Made by a program: the position numbers and the translations under genes
Part shown: one piece after another, positions 62,119 through 64,000 of the stretch
Numbering within the stretch: position 1 is the stretch's first letter
Layout of the letters: every line of letters begins with the position of its first letter
Notes under the pieces: model-generated
The model's database searches: none
What the model was told of the DNA's origin: nothing
The model's input: the letters and a program-made list of their open reading frames with translations, nothing else
Assembly (NCBI GenBank): GCA_002163005.1
Contig: MAAF01000040.1
Coordinates: 62,001 to 126,000 of the forward strand
Direction: 5' to 3'
From: Colwellia psychrerythraea
GTDB lineage: Bacteria; Pseudomonadota; Gammaproteobacteria; Enterobacterales; Alteromonadaceae
DNA: 64,000 bases

Positions 62119-64000
62119 CCAAACATTAGAAGAAGAGCTGGCTCAGTTAAAGATTAAAAATATCAAGTTAAAAAAAATTAACAATGCCTTAATGCAACGT
62201 GTAGAAGACAGCGGTGAAAATCAATATGCGCCTTATACCGCCTTTGAACATTCGGTACACTTAGCTGAACAAGTTAGAGAAAAAACGCAAACATTAAATG
62301 AAACACTGGCAAAACTTGAGCGCAGTAATCACGCATTAAAACAAGCAAATGCTAAAGCTAATCTGTTCAAACAACGTTTTATTGATGCAATAGAAAGTAT
62401 TTCAGAAGCCTTTGTTTTACTCGACAGCAAAGGTCGAATTATTTTACAAAACAGCAATTTCGCCAACTTTTGGCTCGACTCTGGTTTACCCATTACAGAA
62501 GGTGTCAATCTCAAAGACTTAAAAGATTTAGCCAAAACCCGCGGTATTATTCAACGAGCATCTCCAGGTGATGCGTTTGCCAGCCCCGTATATCAATTAT
62601 CAGATGGTCGATGGTTTCAATTAAACGAACACCAAACCAGCGAAGGTGGTTGGGTAATGCTCTATACCGACATTACCGCGGTAAAAACGGCAGAAAGTGC
62701 CCGTTATGAACGAGGCATGGCGCAAAAGTCGCTGTTACTACAAAACTTGATTGATAACATTTCTCAAGGTGTAGTGTTGATTAGCAGTCATAACAAAATC
62801 GAAGTATGGAATACGCGTTTTGCCCAGATCAGTCAATTATCCCCTCACCTGTTACGGGGCACGCCCACCACTGATAATATGCAACATTTAACGGAACTCG
62901 ATTTAGCACAAAAATCAAGTACCAATAACTATTCTTACACCCAAACATTGATTAACGGAACCGTATTAGAAATAAAAAGTCACCGACTTAAAAATGGAAA
63001 AACAATTAAAACCTATAGCGATATTACCGAACGTCATCGCTACGCAGAATCATTAAGAAAAAGTGAAAGTTGGTTACGATTAATCACAGATAACGTACCC
63101 GCAATGATCGCTTATGTTGGTAAGGATCTAAAGTATCAGTTTACCAATCAAGTGTACGTTGACTGGTACGGTTGGCCTCAGGGTGGCCTTAATGGCTTAG
63201 AGTTAGAACAAAGTCGTGTCCATTCAAATTTTACTAAAATAAGACGTTATGTTGACCGCGCGTTGAAAGGTGAAAGTGTTAGTTTTACCATTGATGAAAA
63301 AAACAAATTTGGTGAATCGAGCTATTTATTAAAATCTTATGTGCCTAATCGCGATGTTAACGGCGATGTACTTGGATTTTTCGTACTCATTCGTGATATT
63401 ACCGAACGAAGAAAGAATGCCCTAGCTCTGCAAAAAGCCCATGACCAGCTGGAAGTTAGGGTACAAGAGCGAACCTTTCAATTACAAAGTTTAAATGACA
63501 AGCTGCAAGTGGAAGTAGAAGATCGCCGTCAAGCGCAATCTAATCTAGTCAAAGCAAAAAGCGAAGCAGAGTTTGCTAACATTTCAAAAACAAAATTTCT
63601 TGCCGCCGTGAGTCATGATTTATTACAACCATTAAATGCAGCACAATTGTTTACCAGCTCATTAATGGAGCGCCCTTTAGCAGATAACACTAAAAATCAG
63701 CTTAACTCGGTCGCTAATTCATTAGACGATTTAGAGAATTTAATATCTACACTGGTTGATATTTCAAAACTTGATGCTGGCGTGGTCAAAGCCGATAAAA
63801 GCTCGTTTAAATTGTCAGAATTACTCAACAACCTAGTGAGTGAGTACCAACAAATCAGTGGTCAATTTCAAGTGGAATTACACTATGTCAGTAGCGATGT
63901 TGTGGTAAATAGCGACAGTGTACTACTTGCCCGCATATTGCGTAATTTCCTATCCAACGCCTTTAGATATACTAATAACGGCAAAGTGTTACTTGGCTGT
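62111..64000 (+). CDS. PAS sensor histidine kinase (NahK/ErcS'-like), 3' end outside window
   Basis: Not in ORF track; ATG 62111 overlaps the FIST stop; FLAAVSHDLLQPLNAAQLFTSSLMERP H-box, RILRNFLSNAFRYTNNGKVLLGC N-box. Confidence 0.9.
   Translation, partial: MSNQTLEEELAQLKIKNIKLKKINNALMQRVEDSGENQYAPYTAFEHSVHLAEQVREKTQTLNETLAKLERSNHALKQANAKANLFKQRFIDAIESISEAFVLLDSKGRIILQNSNFANFWLDSGLPITEGVNLKDLKDLAKTRGIIQRASPGDAFASPVYQLSDGRWFQLNEHQTSEGGWVMLYTDITAVKTAESARYERGMAQKSLLLQNLIDNISQGVVLISSHNKIEVWNTRFAQISQLSPHLLRGTPTTDNMQHLTELDLAQKSSTNNYSYTQTLINGTVLEIKSHRLKNGKTIKTYSDITERHRYAESLRKSESWLRLITDNVPAMIAYVGKDLKYQFTNQVYVDWYGWPQGGLNGLELEQSRVHSNFTKIRRYVDRALKGESVSFTIDEKNKFGESSYLLKSYVPNRDVNGDVLGFFVLIRDITERRKNALALQKAHDQLEVRVQERTFQLQSLNDKLQVEVEDRRQAQSNLVKAKSEAEFANISKTKFLAAVSHDLLQPLNAAQLFTSSLMERPLADNTKNQLNSVANSLDDLENLISTLVDISKLDAGVVKADKSSFKLSELLNNLVSEYQQISGQFQVELHYVSSDVVVNSDSVLLARILRNFLSNAFRYTNNGKVLLGC

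Overview
The window is AT-rich gammaproteobacterial chromosome, most like Colwellia or another Alteromonadales (inferred from protein and repeat style only). Left part: pldA, a MerR-controlled heavy-metal efflux operon (CDF / Cys-rich protein / TolC / adaptor / RND), a stand-alone trpB-like gene, and a DUF1538-DUF1538-PII-CBS operon. Middle: c-di-GMP and two-component signalling genes, a second RND operon next to a membrane-anchored LuxR regulator, a NIT-domain chemoreceptor and a decayed MscS fragment. Right part (about 34-64 kb): a PQQ-dependent alcohol oxidation island with an AgmR/ErbR-like response regulator, TonB receptors, an NMT1-type ABC importer, PedA1A2BC-like ABC genes, a PedF-like cytochrome c, a PQQ alcohol dehydrogenase with the D-x-D lanthanide signature, an aldehyde dehydrogenase, a NosR-like flavoprotein and a FIST/NosP-histidine kinase pair. 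The best candidates for undescribed biology are: (1) a recurring CAnnCTAAAnnATGA motif, often doubled at 22-23 bp, upstream of the alcohol-island transcription units; (2) the island as a lanthanide-dependent alcohol oxidation plus uptake system; (3) the DUF1538/PII-like/CBS transporter cassette with an upstream dyad; (4) a 315-bp non-coding nested-palindrome element with related copies. No CRISPR array, tRNA, rRNA or intact transposase was found.
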